Below are positions 43,207 through 51,013 of a DNA stretch of 64,000 nt, in pieces. The translations under genes and the position numbers were made by a program. The stretch spans positions 1 to 64,000 of the forward strand of contig CAMIOS010000002.1 of NCBI GenBank assembly GCA_946222995.1. The letters run 5' to 3'. Below the pieces are notes generated by a model. That model did not search any database. It was given only the letters and a program-made list of their open reading frames with translations, and had not been told where the DNA came from. The stretch's first letter is position 1, and every line of letters begins with the position of its first letter. Source of the stretch: an uncultured Enhydrobacter sp. (lineage in GTDB: Bacteria > Pseudomonadota > Gammaproteobacteria > Pseudomonadales > Moraxellaceae).

Positions 43207-45789
43207 ATGTTAGATAAAAACACACACACTATCACTCAACTTTATCGCAAGCCCTTATTAACCTTGATGATAGGCGTAAGCCTTGCAATGACCGCCTTGA
43301 GTGGTTGTAGCACAGTAAAAGTCGGCAAACGCAGCACCGCTCAAGCCATTTTAGCCCAGCGCACGACGGCTTTAACAGGCGATCGTTTAAGCAATGCCAC
43401 CCAAAGCCGTCTCTTACAGGCAGGACTTGATGCGGATAAATGCCTGCAAAACATGCCATTATGTCTTGTACAACTCAAAAACGCCAGCTTAACCGATGAT
43501 AAAGGGCTCTATGGGGCATACAGTGAGCTGTATTATTCGGCGGCAAATCGGCATAAACAAGGCAATAACTGTGAAACTGCCGCCAAAGATCTAAACACTC
43601 CGTTTGCCAAAGCACTGCTTCAATCGCCTGCGCCTGCTAGCAATGTGACAGATACCAGCCAACCTAAAAAAATCTCTTGTCAAATGGCATATGACGATGA
43701 CTTATTACAAAGCATACGTTTTGGTTATATCTATTTAATGTATGATAACTTGGGAAAACCTACCCCATTATCTAGCCCTGAGCAACAATCTGAGGCATTT
43801 GCCACACCCAACACGGCTGATTTACTCACCAATAAGCCAAAAAAAAATAATGCCCTATTACGTACAACAGGAATTGATGCGGGCGATGTCAAAACACCTG
43901 CCCCCAAATCCATTCTATATCCCCCTAACGAGCGAGATATTGAAATACTTGATTTATACTATACGGCGATTGATGAATTGGGCGACGATTTTTATGAAAA
44001 AAAATTAGCGCCCACGTATCAAATCAATACCAATCATCTAAGTGTGTCCATGAATAATCAACCATTAGACGATAAAAGCCAAGCTATCAAACTGGTATCA
44101 AGCTATCAGATTAATTTATCAGGGCTAAATACCATCAGCCGTCGTGACGGTTTTGGGATAAATTATGTGGCGGTGATGGATGACCGCTATACCGCCTCGG
44201 TACGCAACCAAATATTAAATCACCAAGCCAATAACCTGCCACTAGAACAACGCATACATCCACTCGGGCATTTACCGATGACCGCCTTAATTGTTCCGCA
44301 AGGCAAAGACTTGGCAAGTTTACTAACCACCAATGACTTTCATTTGGCATTATATGACCCTTACGAATTTAACACCATTTCGATGTTTGATAAAGACTTG
44401 TCATTATCTGCCAATTTTTCCGCCTCATATGGTTTATGGTTACATGAAAATACGCTCGATCCTGTCAGCTTGATTAATTTATTTAGTCGTCATTATCAGA
44501 CCACCCAGCCGCAACTATTTATGCTAGAGCCATATAATCCCAATAAACGGGTCATTATCATGCTGCATGGGTTAGGTTCAAGCCCTGCCACCTGGATTGG
44601 CTTGACCAATGATATTTTTAGTGACCCAAAATTGCGCGATAATTACCAAGTTTGGCAAGTATTCTATCCCACCAATATTCCTATTTTGGAAAATCGCTAT
44701 CAAATTTATACGTTATTAGATGCCGCCTTTAGGCAAGTTGACCCTTCTGCGCAAGATGCTGCCAGTCACCATGCCTTAATTATTGGACATAGCATGGGCG
44801 GCGTCATTGGGCGGCTGCTCGTGTCAAACGATGATTTAACGCCACAGTTAAATACCATGCTTGCTGATTTTGACCAGCAGCTAGGCTTTAACCGCAGTTA
44901 TCGAGAACTTGCCAAAATGTCGCAAAACAGCGAATTTCGCAATCGCTTTGTCCTACATGCGATGCCTGAAGTTGACCGAGCGGTGTTTATCTCCAGCCCG
45001 TTTCGTGGCACAAGTTATGCTGATAAATGGTTTACCCGCACGCTACGCCGTGTGATTTCATTGCCGCAAGGCTTTGTCAATGTGGTAACTGCCAACCTAC
45101 AGAGCCTTTATAATGACCATACCTTTGCTGATAGTCCACTGGCGGGATTATTTTTAGAAAATGGCGCAAGCCAATTAAGTGACAAATCGCTGTTTGTCAA
45201 ATTGACCCAAAATGTACATATCGCCAACAATGTTAAAGTCAATACCATTATCGCAACCGATGATAAAGACCTGGTCGACGCCCTAGCAAGTGATACCAAC
45301 CAAGCGGCGCAAAGTGCTCAAGATACCCAACTTAACGCATCACCCAATACCCATACCAATAGCAGTCCAACCGCTCATACTGCGCCCATCATGCAGCAAG
45401 CAAGCCCCTCAAAAGCCGATGACAAACCGCCTACCCCCACCTTGGCCATTCAACAATCATCCAATCAACCGGCCAACCCACCTGCCAGTACCACCGCTGT
45501 GTTATACAATGCGACCAACTTGGATAAAGCTGAACAGAAAGTGAAACAGAACCAAGCGCGATTGGCAAAAATTAGCGAAGGGGCGACTGACCGAGTATCT
45601 GATGGTATCGTACCTTATAATAGCGCTCATCTTGATGGGGTGGAATCTGAGAAGATTTTGGCGGGCAAGCACAATGTGCATACCAGTCCGCAAGCAATAC
45701 TTGAATTACGCCGTATTCTACATCGGCATTTAGCCGAGCAAGGGGCGCCCAGTGAGCTTACACCAAAGTCAGTCGATGTACAGCCTTAA
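43207..45789 (+). CDS. Large lipase/esterase-like lipoprotein (alpha/beta hydrolase)
   Basis: This protein of about 860 residues begins with a lipoprotein signal (LMIGVSLAMTALSGC, Cys about 34). The first 400 residues are of unrecognised type. The alpha/beta hydrolase core follows, with RVIIMLHGLGSSPATWIG (oxyanion motif) near residue 460 and the nucleophile elbow GHSMGG near 530, plus FRGTSYADKWF and a C-terminal His-containing SDGIVPYNSAHLDG. A low-complexity Pro/Ser/Thr/Gln insert (residues about 695 to 780) interrupts the domain. The protein is probably surface- or periplasm-anchored. The frame opens at a GTG at 43156; ATGs at 43192 and 43207 are plausible starts, none with a strong ribosome site. 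Confidence 0.82.
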   Translation: MLDKNTHTITQLYRKPLLTLMIGVSLAMTALSGCSTVKVGKRSTAQAILAQRTTALTGDRLSNATQSRLLQAGLDADKCLQNMPLCLVQLKNASLTDDKGLYGAYSELYYSAANRHKQGNNCETAAKDLNTPFAKALLQSPAPASNVTDTSQPKKISCQMAYDDDLLQSIRFGYIYLMYDNLGKPTPLSSPEQQSEAFATPNTADLLTNKPKKNNALLRTTGIDAGDVKTPAPKSILYPPNERDIEILDLYYTAIDELGDDFYEKKLAPTYQINTNHLSVSMNNQPLDDKSQAIKLVSSYQINLSGLNTISRRDGFGINYVAVMDDRYTASVRNQILNHQANNLPLEQRIHPLGHLPMTALIVPQGKDLASLLTTNDFHLALYDPYEFNTISMFDKDLSLSANFSASYGLWLHENTLDPVSLINLFSRHYQTTQPQLFMLEPYNPNKRVIIMLHGLGSSPATWIGLTNDIFSDPKLRDNYQVWQVFYPTNIPILENRYQIYTLLDAAFRQVDPSAQDAASHHALIIGHSMGGVIGRLLVSNDDLTPQLNTMLADFDQQLGFNRSYRELAKMSQNSEFRNRFVLHAMPEVDRAVFISSPFRGTSYADKWFTRTLRRVISLPQGFVNVVTANLQSLYNDHTFADSPLAGLFLENGASQLSDKSLFVKLTQNVHIANNVKVNTIIATDDKDLVDALASDTNQAAQSAQDTQLNASPNTHTNSSPTAHTAPIMQQASPSKADDKPPTPTLAIQQSSNQPANPPASTTAVLYNATNLDKAEQKVKQNQARLAKISEGATDRVSDGIVPYNSAHLDGVESEKILAGKHNVHTSPQAILELRRILHRHLAEQGAPSELTPKSVDVQP

Positions 45790-45823
45790 AAAATTACTCA
45801 ATGCCGCCTTCTGCCTATACAAT

Positions 45824-45853
45824 AAAAAAGCGGAAAAAATGATCCGCTTTTTT
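45824..45853. terminator. Bidirectional terminator, lipase-like and LysR genes
   Basis: The stem AAAAAAGCGGA with TCCGCTTTTTT (11 pairs, eight-base loop) has T runs on both strands and lies between two convergent genes. Confidence 0.85.
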
Positions 45854-45870
45854 GATAAACCACTTGACGA

Positions 45871-46770
45871 CTAGATTTTCTCAAAATATTTGGTCAATAC
45901 TTCAAGACAACGGGTGACTTTAGCAGGCTGTTGCTCACGGCGCGGGGTCACTGCATACAGCATATATGTTGGTAACTGATAACCCGGTAACACTTCGACC
46001 AATTCCCCACTTGCCAATTCTTTTTGCACGTCCAACGACATAATACGCATCACGCCATGCCCTTCTTTGGCAAGGGTTGTTGCCAAAAAGATATTATTGG
46101 TTTGGATACGAGAAGGCATCCGCACACGGGTTTTTTTGCCCGTTTCGATATTGGTCACATCAAATTGGTAAGGGTCTTTGACCAACGTAATTCCGATAGC
46201 TTGTAATTTTGACAAATCCTTGGGATCAGTAATTTTTTCATGTTGACGCAAATATTGTGGTGAGGCGATCAACATCTGACGCACTTCGGTCAAAGGAAAC
46301 ATGGATACGCTATTATCATTAGCAGAAGGTGCCATACGAATGGCAATGTCAATGCGTTCTTCTATCATATCGACATATTGGTTATCAGCCTCAAAATGGA
46401 TGTTCAAATCATCATGCGCGGACATCCAAGTCGATAATGCGGGCAAAATATGGTTTACCCCCAATTCTGGTGTGGTGGCAATACGCAGATTCCCCGCCAG
46501 TTCGTCACGCAATTGGTTCACACGAATACGCCCTTGTTCAGCGGCGGACACTACATCTTTGGCACTTTCATAAAAGCTTGAACCCGCTTCGGTCAAACTC
46601 AATTTACGAGTCGAACGGTGTAGTAGCACCACGCCCATATCATTTTCTAATGAACGAATCTGCTGACTGACCGCACTGGTTGTGATACCCAATTCTTTGG
46701 CAGCCCCGCTAAAAGAGCCATGCCGCACGACACTAGCGAAAACCGCCATGCCCCTTAAATTATCCAACAT
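45871..46770 (-). CDS. LysR-family transcriptional regulator
   Basis: This 299-residue LysR regulator has the N-terminal winged HTH (residues about 4 to 62; GSFSGAAKELGITTSAVSQQ, then LHRSTRKLSLTEAG) and a C-terminal substrate-binding domain (residues about 90 to 295, with EERIDIAIRMAPSANDNSV). The second domain resembles the CrgA/DsdC-like group with FDVTN and RIQTNNIFLATTLAKEGHG. Target and co-inducer are unknown; LysR genes are often divergent from their targets, but the upstream 202-base gap leads to the far end of dnaX, in the same direction, so no divergent target is visible. AT-rich bases surround it. Confidence 0.93.
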   Translation of the reverse strand: MLDNLRGMAVFASVVRHGSFSGAAKELGITTSAVSQQIRSLENDMGVVLLHRSTRKLSLTEAGSSFYESAKDVVSAAEQGRIRVNQLRDELAGNLRIATTPELGVNHILPALSTWMSAHDDLNIHFEADNQYVDMIEERIDIAIRMAPSANDNSVSMFPLTEVRQMLIASPQYLRQHEKITDPKDLSKLQAIGITLVKDPYQFDVTNIETGKKTRVRMPSRIQTNNIFLATTLAKEGHGVMRIMSLDVQKELASGELVEVLPGYQLPTYMLYAVTPRREQQPAKVTRCLEVLTKYFEKI

Positions 46771-46972
46771 AAGTCACCTAACTCTATATTGTGGTTAATG
46801 AGAACAATTATTATACGCTATTTATTCGATATTTTAAATATTCTAAACAAGATATTTTGCTGATTTGACAAAAAACACAAGACGTTAACTAAAAATTTTT
46901 CAAGAATTTTTGGGGAAGGTTTGTTATTTAACAGATTTTTTTAGCAAAAATTCTCACAAAAGAATTATTTAC

Positions 46973-48958
46973 TTAATCGCTGTTAAATTTAACTACACTA
47001 ATTGAGGCATTTTGTTGAAGCAAAGCTTGCATAACAGGTTGTTGGCGCATTTGTTCGGTAGCGACGGCTAACGCATGGCTATCTCGTTGTTTTTGCAAAG
47101 ATTCTGGTTTATTGGCAACGATAAATTGCGAATGGGTAGTAAGTGTTTCTAGCGTAACGGTCGTGCCGGTTAATTGGCGTTGGATTTTTTGTTGTAAGTG
47201 TAAAAAGGTCTGACTGTGGCTAAAGATTTTCTCATCGGTAACAAACCGGCTCGCTGCGCCAATCTGCCCTTGCATGACACCTAGTTTGGCAAGTACCAGT
47301 TCATCTTCGGCGAGCCAGCCATTTTCTCGGGCTTGGGCTACCCAATAGTCCCATTTTTCAACTGTCCATTCCCCTACTAGTGGCTGTGGTGGAGGCTGTA
47401 ATAAATCTAATGGCGAATTACCCTTCATCACAGGCGATTGGTTGGCGATGGGCGCTAGAGGGGCGTTACTTTTTTTTTCTAGATTATCAGTTGATTGGCT
47501 ATCCGCTGCTGGGTCTAACGTTGGTTGAGATAAATCTTCTGGATTTACTTGGGTTGAGAATGTAACTTGTTGACTTGGGGTTTCTGCTAACGCTTCATTG
47601 GCCAATACTTCAACAGTTACTGTTTCAGTACTTACTAGTTCAACGTTTGCCATTTCATCCATTTGGCTATCTGCTACGGGCGCTATGCCAACAGGGAGGC
47701 TATTTGGCTTGGATTCGGGTAAAGCGTCTTGACCAGTATCATTTGCCAACTGCGCTGGGTCAGTCGTCATTTTATCCACGTTAGCTAACGCATGGGGGGC
47801 TTCAAAGTTCATCGAAGGTGCGTTATGCTCAAGCGTTTGAACGGGTTGAGCAGGCGGTATCACCTGACGACTTGTCAACGGTTTAAAGGCTAGCAGACGT
47901 AACAAACACATTTCTAACGCTTGGGCTGGGGTGTTGGCAAGCGCGATATTTTCTCGACTTTTCACCACAATTTCATAATATAGCTGTACCAATTCGGCGG
48001 GCAATAAGGCAGCCAATTGTTGTAATGCTTGCTGCTGTTGGCGTTGTAGCTGTAAGTCAAAATCGGGTAAAAGCTGTAATAGTGCGACTTGGTGCAATAC
48101 TTCTGCCAATCGGTCAAATACTGCTTTGGCATCTACCACTTGTTGGCGTAATTGGTGCAAAGCTTGGGCAAATTCTGACGTGCGTTGCTGATAAATTAAG
48201 GTGAGTAGCCCAATAACGTCGGCTTGGTCGATTAGACCGAGCATTTGTTGCAAGGTAGCATCGCCGATTTTGCCATTGCCAAACGCAATGGCTTGGTCAG
48301 TCAATGATAACGCATCTCGCACTGAGCCTTTGGCACTACTGGCGAGTTGCCATAACGCATCGCTGGTGACCTCAATCTGTTCTTGTTCAAGAATTTTACC
48401 CAGATAGCTAGCAAGTTGTGGCTGTGGCAACGGACGCAACACAAACTGTAAACAGCGAGATATGATGGTAATCGGCAGTTTTTGTGGGTCAGTGGTCGCT
48501 AGCAAAAATTTAACATGCTCAGGCGGTTCTTCCAGCGTTTTTAACAAAGCATTAAAGCTATGTGTTGATAGCATATGCACTTCATCAATCAGATAGACTT
48601 TGTATCGCCCCTGTGTGGGAGCGTATGGCACATTGTCAAGTAGTTCTCGGGTGTCCTCGACTTTAGTACGCGAGGCGGCATCAATCTCAATAAGATCGAT
48701 AAATCGCCCCGCATCAATGGCTTGACAAGTCGAACAAACGCCACAAGGCTCGCTGGTGATACCTGTTTCGCAGTTTAGACACTTTGCCAAAATACGGGCA
48801 ATCGTGGTTTTACCCACCCCGCGCGTACCGGTAAACAAATACGCGTGGTGCAAGCGTTGCTGATTGATGGCATTAATTAACGCATTGGCTACATGGTCTT
48901 GTCCCAGCAGTTGATGAAAGTTTTTTGGACGGTATTTTCGTGCTAGGACTTGATACAT
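46973..48958 (-). CDS. dnaX: DNA polymerase III subunits gamma/tau
   Basis: DnaX is the clamp-loader ATPase of the replisome. The 661-residue tau form has Walker A GTRGVGKTTIARI (residues 44 to 56), a zinc module (CLNCETG, CGVCSTCQ, residues 60 to 78), Walker B LIDEVHML, and the sensor segment SRCLQF. The clamp-loader part ends near residue 360; a Pro/Gln-rich linker and the tau-specific C-terminal domain follow. A nine-A run at codons 494 to 497 could make a 497-residue gamma form by slippage. The next gene upstream on the same strand is none; grxD is 66 bases beyond its 5' end in the same direction. Confidence 0.97.
   Translation of the reverse strand: MYQVLARKYRPKNFHQLLGQDHVANALINAINQQRLHHAYLFTGTRGVGKTTIARILAKCLNCETGITSEPCGVCSTCQAIDAGRFIDLIEIDAASRTKVEDTRELLDNVPYAPTQGRYKVYLIDEVHMLSTHSFNALLKTLEEPPEHVKFLLATTDPQKLPITIISRCLQFVLRPLPQPQLASYLGKILEQEQIEVTSDALWQLASSAKGSVRDALSLTDQAIAFGNGKIGDATLQQMLGLIDQADVIGLLTLIYQQRTSEFAQALHQLRQQVVDAKAVFDRLAEVLHQVALLQLLPDFDLQLQRQQQQALQQLAALLPAELVQLYYEIVVKSRENIALANTPAQALEMCLLRLLAFKPLTSRQVIPPAQPVQTLEHNAPSMNFEAPHALANVDKMTTDPAQLANDTGQDALPESKPNSLPVGIAPVADSQMDEMANVELVSTETVTVEVLANEALAETPSQQVTFSTQVNPEDLSQPTLDPAADSQSTDNLEKKSNAPLAPIANQSPVMKGNSPLDLLQPPPQPLVGEWTVEKWDYWVAQARENGWLAEDELVLAKLGVMQGQIGAASRFVTDEKIFSHSQTFLHLQQKIQRQLTGTTVTLETLTTHSQFIVANKPESLQKQRDSHALAVATEQMRQQPVMQALLQQNASISVVKFNSD
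47470..47479 (-). other. Probable slippage site in dnaX making the gamma form
   Basis: On the coding strand the sequence reads GAA AAA AAA AGT AAC at codons 494 to 498. A -1 shift on the A run, or a transcript with one extra A, gives AAG followed directly by TAA, ending the protein at residue 497. E. coli dnaX uses an A-rich -1 site and Thermus dnaX a nine-A transcription slip with the same effect. No strong downstream hairpin was seen. Confidence 0.65.
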
Positions 48959-49024
48959 GATTTAGCAGTTTGGACTCAATGCTTAATAGGGTTAATGCGT
49001 AAAAAACAAAGATCAAAAGTAACG

Positions 49025-49363
49025 TTAGACCGCAGGGCTATTGGCTTCGACCAGCGGTTGTAGTTCACCATCTTGGAACATTTGGGCAATGATATCGCTG
49101 CCGCCGATTAGCTCGCCTTTAATCCAAAGCTGTGGAAATGTGGGCCAATTGGCAATTTTTGGCAAGGTTGCACGAATTTCTGGATTTTCTAAAATATTCA
49201 CAAACGCAAATGGGCGACCAATTTGGGTCAAAATATCCACCGCACGAGCCGAAAAACCACATTGGGGAAATTGTGGTGTGCCTTTCATATACAGTAAAAC
49301 GCTGTGATTGGCGATTTGATCACGAATGGTTTGTTCAATATCAAGTTGATTGTTGTCAGTCAT
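49025..49363 (-). CDS. grxD: Monothiol glutaredoxin (Grx4 type)
   Basis: This 112-residue monothiol glutaredoxin binds a [2Fe-2S] cluster with glutathione and delivers clusters or regulates iron use with BolA. The active motif CGFS is seen in QFPQCGFSARAVDIL near residue 34, preceded by Lys in YMKGTP that binds glutathione. FPQLWIKGELIGGSDI contains the cis-Pro and the GG-SD motif of the Grx4 group. Length matches E. coli GrxD (115). It is in the same direction as dnaX, 66 bases upstream, and may be co-transcribed. Confidence 0.95.
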   Translation of the reverse strand: MTDNNQLDIEQTIRDQIANHSVLLYMKGTPQFPQCGFSARAVDILTQIGRPFAFVNILENPEIRATLPKIANWPTFPQLWIKGELIGGSDIIAQMFQDGELQPLVEANSPAV

Positions 49364-49572
49364 AACACGATCCTAGCAAAATATATGGTCAATATGGCAC
49401 TACTTGGCAAAATTGCAGTAGCAGATAAGTGACATTATACGCTATTTCACCGCCATTAGCGATAAATTAACCATAAAAGGCACATGAACCTTTGTTCAAT
49501 TTACGCTAATTTATACAATCATTTAGGGCGGCGGTTTAGCACAATTCGATAAAAAATATCGCTAAATTGACT

Positions 49573-50064
49573 TCACTGTATGGGGTATAACAAGATTACT
49601 GCACTTGCCATAATTCCTTCTTGTCGCCCTAGAAAACCAAGCTTTTCGGTGGTCGTGGCTTTGATACTGATTTGGGATTTATCACAGTTAAGCACTTGAG
49701 CGATACTTGCTTGGATCGCCTCACGAAACGGCAATACTTTGGGTCGCTCTGCCATCACGGTGATGTCTGCATTGCCAAGTTGATAACCTTTGGCGATTAT
49801 CAATTCATTGACTTGTTGTAATAAGATGCGCGAAGCAATCCCCTTTAGCCGCGCATCGGTATCGGGGAATAATTGCCCAATATCGCCCAATGCCAATGCC
49901 CCAAGCATGGCATCGCACAAAGCATGCAGCACCACATCACCGTCTGAGTGAGCCAGTACACTATGGGTATGCGCAATTTGCACCCCGCCCAATGTCACAT
50001 ATTGGTTGTCCGTACCATCGTTGACAAACGCATGTACGTCAATGCCTTGACCAATTTTTATCAT
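49573..50064 (-). CDS. ispF: 2-C-methyl-D-erythritol 2,4-cyclodiphosphate synthase
   Basis: IspF forms the cyclodiphosphate in the non-mevalonate isoprenoid pathway. The 163-residue trimeric enzyme has the metal-binding GIDVHAF near residue 8 and HSDGDVVLHALCDAMLGA near 42, GDIGQLFPDTD, and the C-terminal KATTTEKLGFLGRQEG. The frame opens one codon earlier (50067), giving a second Met; the difference is trivial. ispD is not adjacent, unlike in E. coli. The gap of 209 bases to grxD holds nothing recognised. Confidence 0.95.
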   Translation of the reverse strand: MIKIGQGIDVHAFVNDGTDNQYVTLGGVQIAHTHSVLAHSDGDVVLHALCDAMLGALALGDIGQLFPDTDARLKGIASRILLQQVNELIIAKGYQLGNADITVMAERPKVLPFREAIQASIAQVLNCDKSQISIKATTTEKLGFLGRQEGIMASAVILLYPIQ

Positions 50065-50109
50065 CATTGCTACCTTATTTCTTTATCATGAGTTAAGCAA
50101 TTTTAGCAT

Positions 50110-50146
50110 AAAAAAACCCACTGATCGTGCGTTGGGTGGGTTTTTG
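50110..50146 (-). terminator. Terminator after ndk
   Basis: On the minus strand the stem AAAAACCCAC with GTGGGTTTTT and a 14-base loop is followed by T residues. It lies 15 bases after the ndk stop. Confidence 0.75.
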
Positions 50147-50160
50147 GATGGATGGCCAAA

Positions 50161-50592
50161 TTAACGGGTACGATCAAGCACTTCATCTTTGCCAAAAAAG
50201 TAAGCAATTTCACGAGCCGCAGAGGTCGTAGAGTCTGAGCCATGCACGGCATTTTCATCAATGCTTGAGGCAAAGTCTTTACGAATTGTGCCTTCGGCAG
50301 CTTCTTTTGGGTTGGTCGCCCCCATGATTTCACGGTGTTTTGCGACCGCATCTTCGCCTTCAAGGACTGACACCAGCACAGGACCTGAGGTCATAAATTT
50401 GACCAGATCGCCATAAAATGGGCGTTCTTTGTGCTCAGCATAAAACCCCCCGGCTTTTTCATCATCTAGGTGCAACATTTTTGCCCCAACGATTTTTAAG
50501 CCTGCTTTTTCAAAACGGCTGTAAATCTCGCCGATGTGATTGCCAGCGACAGCGTCTGGTTTAATAATAGATAATGTACGTTCGATAGCCAT
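50161..50592 (-). CDS. ndk: Nucleoside diphosphate kinase
   Basis: Ndk transfers the gamma phosphate between nucleoside triphosphates and diphosphates through a phospho-His. The 143-residue length equals that of E. coli. Visible features are ERTLSIIKPDAV at the start, Lys11-type residue in IIKPDA, the phospho-acceptor His in NAVHGSDS near residue 117, and IGEIYSRFEKAGL. The ATG is preceded by a purine-rich AAAAGGAAACAGGC. The terminator follows at once, so transcription is probably single-gene. The 232 bases upstream lead to the tRNA gene in the other direction. Confidence 0.97.
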   Translation of the reverse strand: MAIERTLSIIKPDAVAGNHIGEIYSRFEKAGLKIVGAKMLHLDDEKAGGFYAEHKERPFYGDLVKFMTSGPVLVSVLEGEDAVAKHREIMGATNPKEAAEGTIRKDFASSIDENAVHGSDSTTSAAREIAYFFGKDEVLDRTR

Positions 50593-50739
50593 GCCTGTTT
50601 CCTTTTATTTTATTTAACCACAAAAAACCAAAAATTCAATTTTGGATAAGCGTACCGGTATATTATACGCAAGTTGCGCTGAAAATAACAATGTCAAAAC
50701 AGGCTTGGTGAATCGCCCTCAAAAAATTTTTGAAATATA

Positions 50740-50767
50740 TTGCAAATTTATTTTTTTGCGGTATGAT
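50740..50767 (+). promoter_or_regulatory. Probable sigma-70 promoter of the CAU tRNA
   Basis: TTGCAA (50740-50745) and TATGAT (50762-50767) are spaced by 16 bases, 57 bases before the tRNA gene at 50825. The pairing and AT-rich surroundings fit a housekeeping promoter. Confidence 0.5.
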
Positions 50768-50824
50768 ATTGAGCCTAATTTATCAAATATTGTTATTTTA
50801 TCGTTTTGATAAATCCCCCTTTTT

Positions 50825-50901
50825 GGGCCTATAGCTCAGTTGGTTAGAGCAGAGGACTCATAATCCTTTGGTCGCAGGTTCAAGTCCTGCTGGGCCTACC
50901 A
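50825..50901 (+). tRNA. tRNA with CAU anticodon, elongator Met or Ile2
   Basis: A 77-base cloverleaf includes the encoded CCA. The anticodon arm reads AGGACTCATAATCCT with anticodon CAT, and TTCAAGTCC gives the T loop. A G-T pair closes the acceptor stem. The CAU elongators Met and Ile2 (lysidine-modified) are hard to separate by eye; the T-arm GGTTCAAGTCC is close to E. coli Ile2. The initiator tRNA is excluded, as the three G-C pairs of the anticodon stem are lacking. Confidence 0.93.
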
Positions 50902-50955
50902 TATTGACCATTTATTATCTTATAATCGCAGCTAAAATATAATGGCAGCTAACAT

Positions 50956-50993
50956 AAAAAACCCTAACCACATAATAATTGGTTAGGGTTTTT
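50956..50993. terminator. Bidirectional terminator, tRNA and aminotransferase gene
   Basis: The 13-base stem AAAAACCCTAACC with GGTTAGGGTTTTT (11-base loop) has T runs on both strands and lies between the plus-strand tRNA and the minus-strand aminotransferase gene. Confidence 0.85.
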
Positions 50994-51013
50994 GTTTATT
51001 CTGTTGTTGGTAA

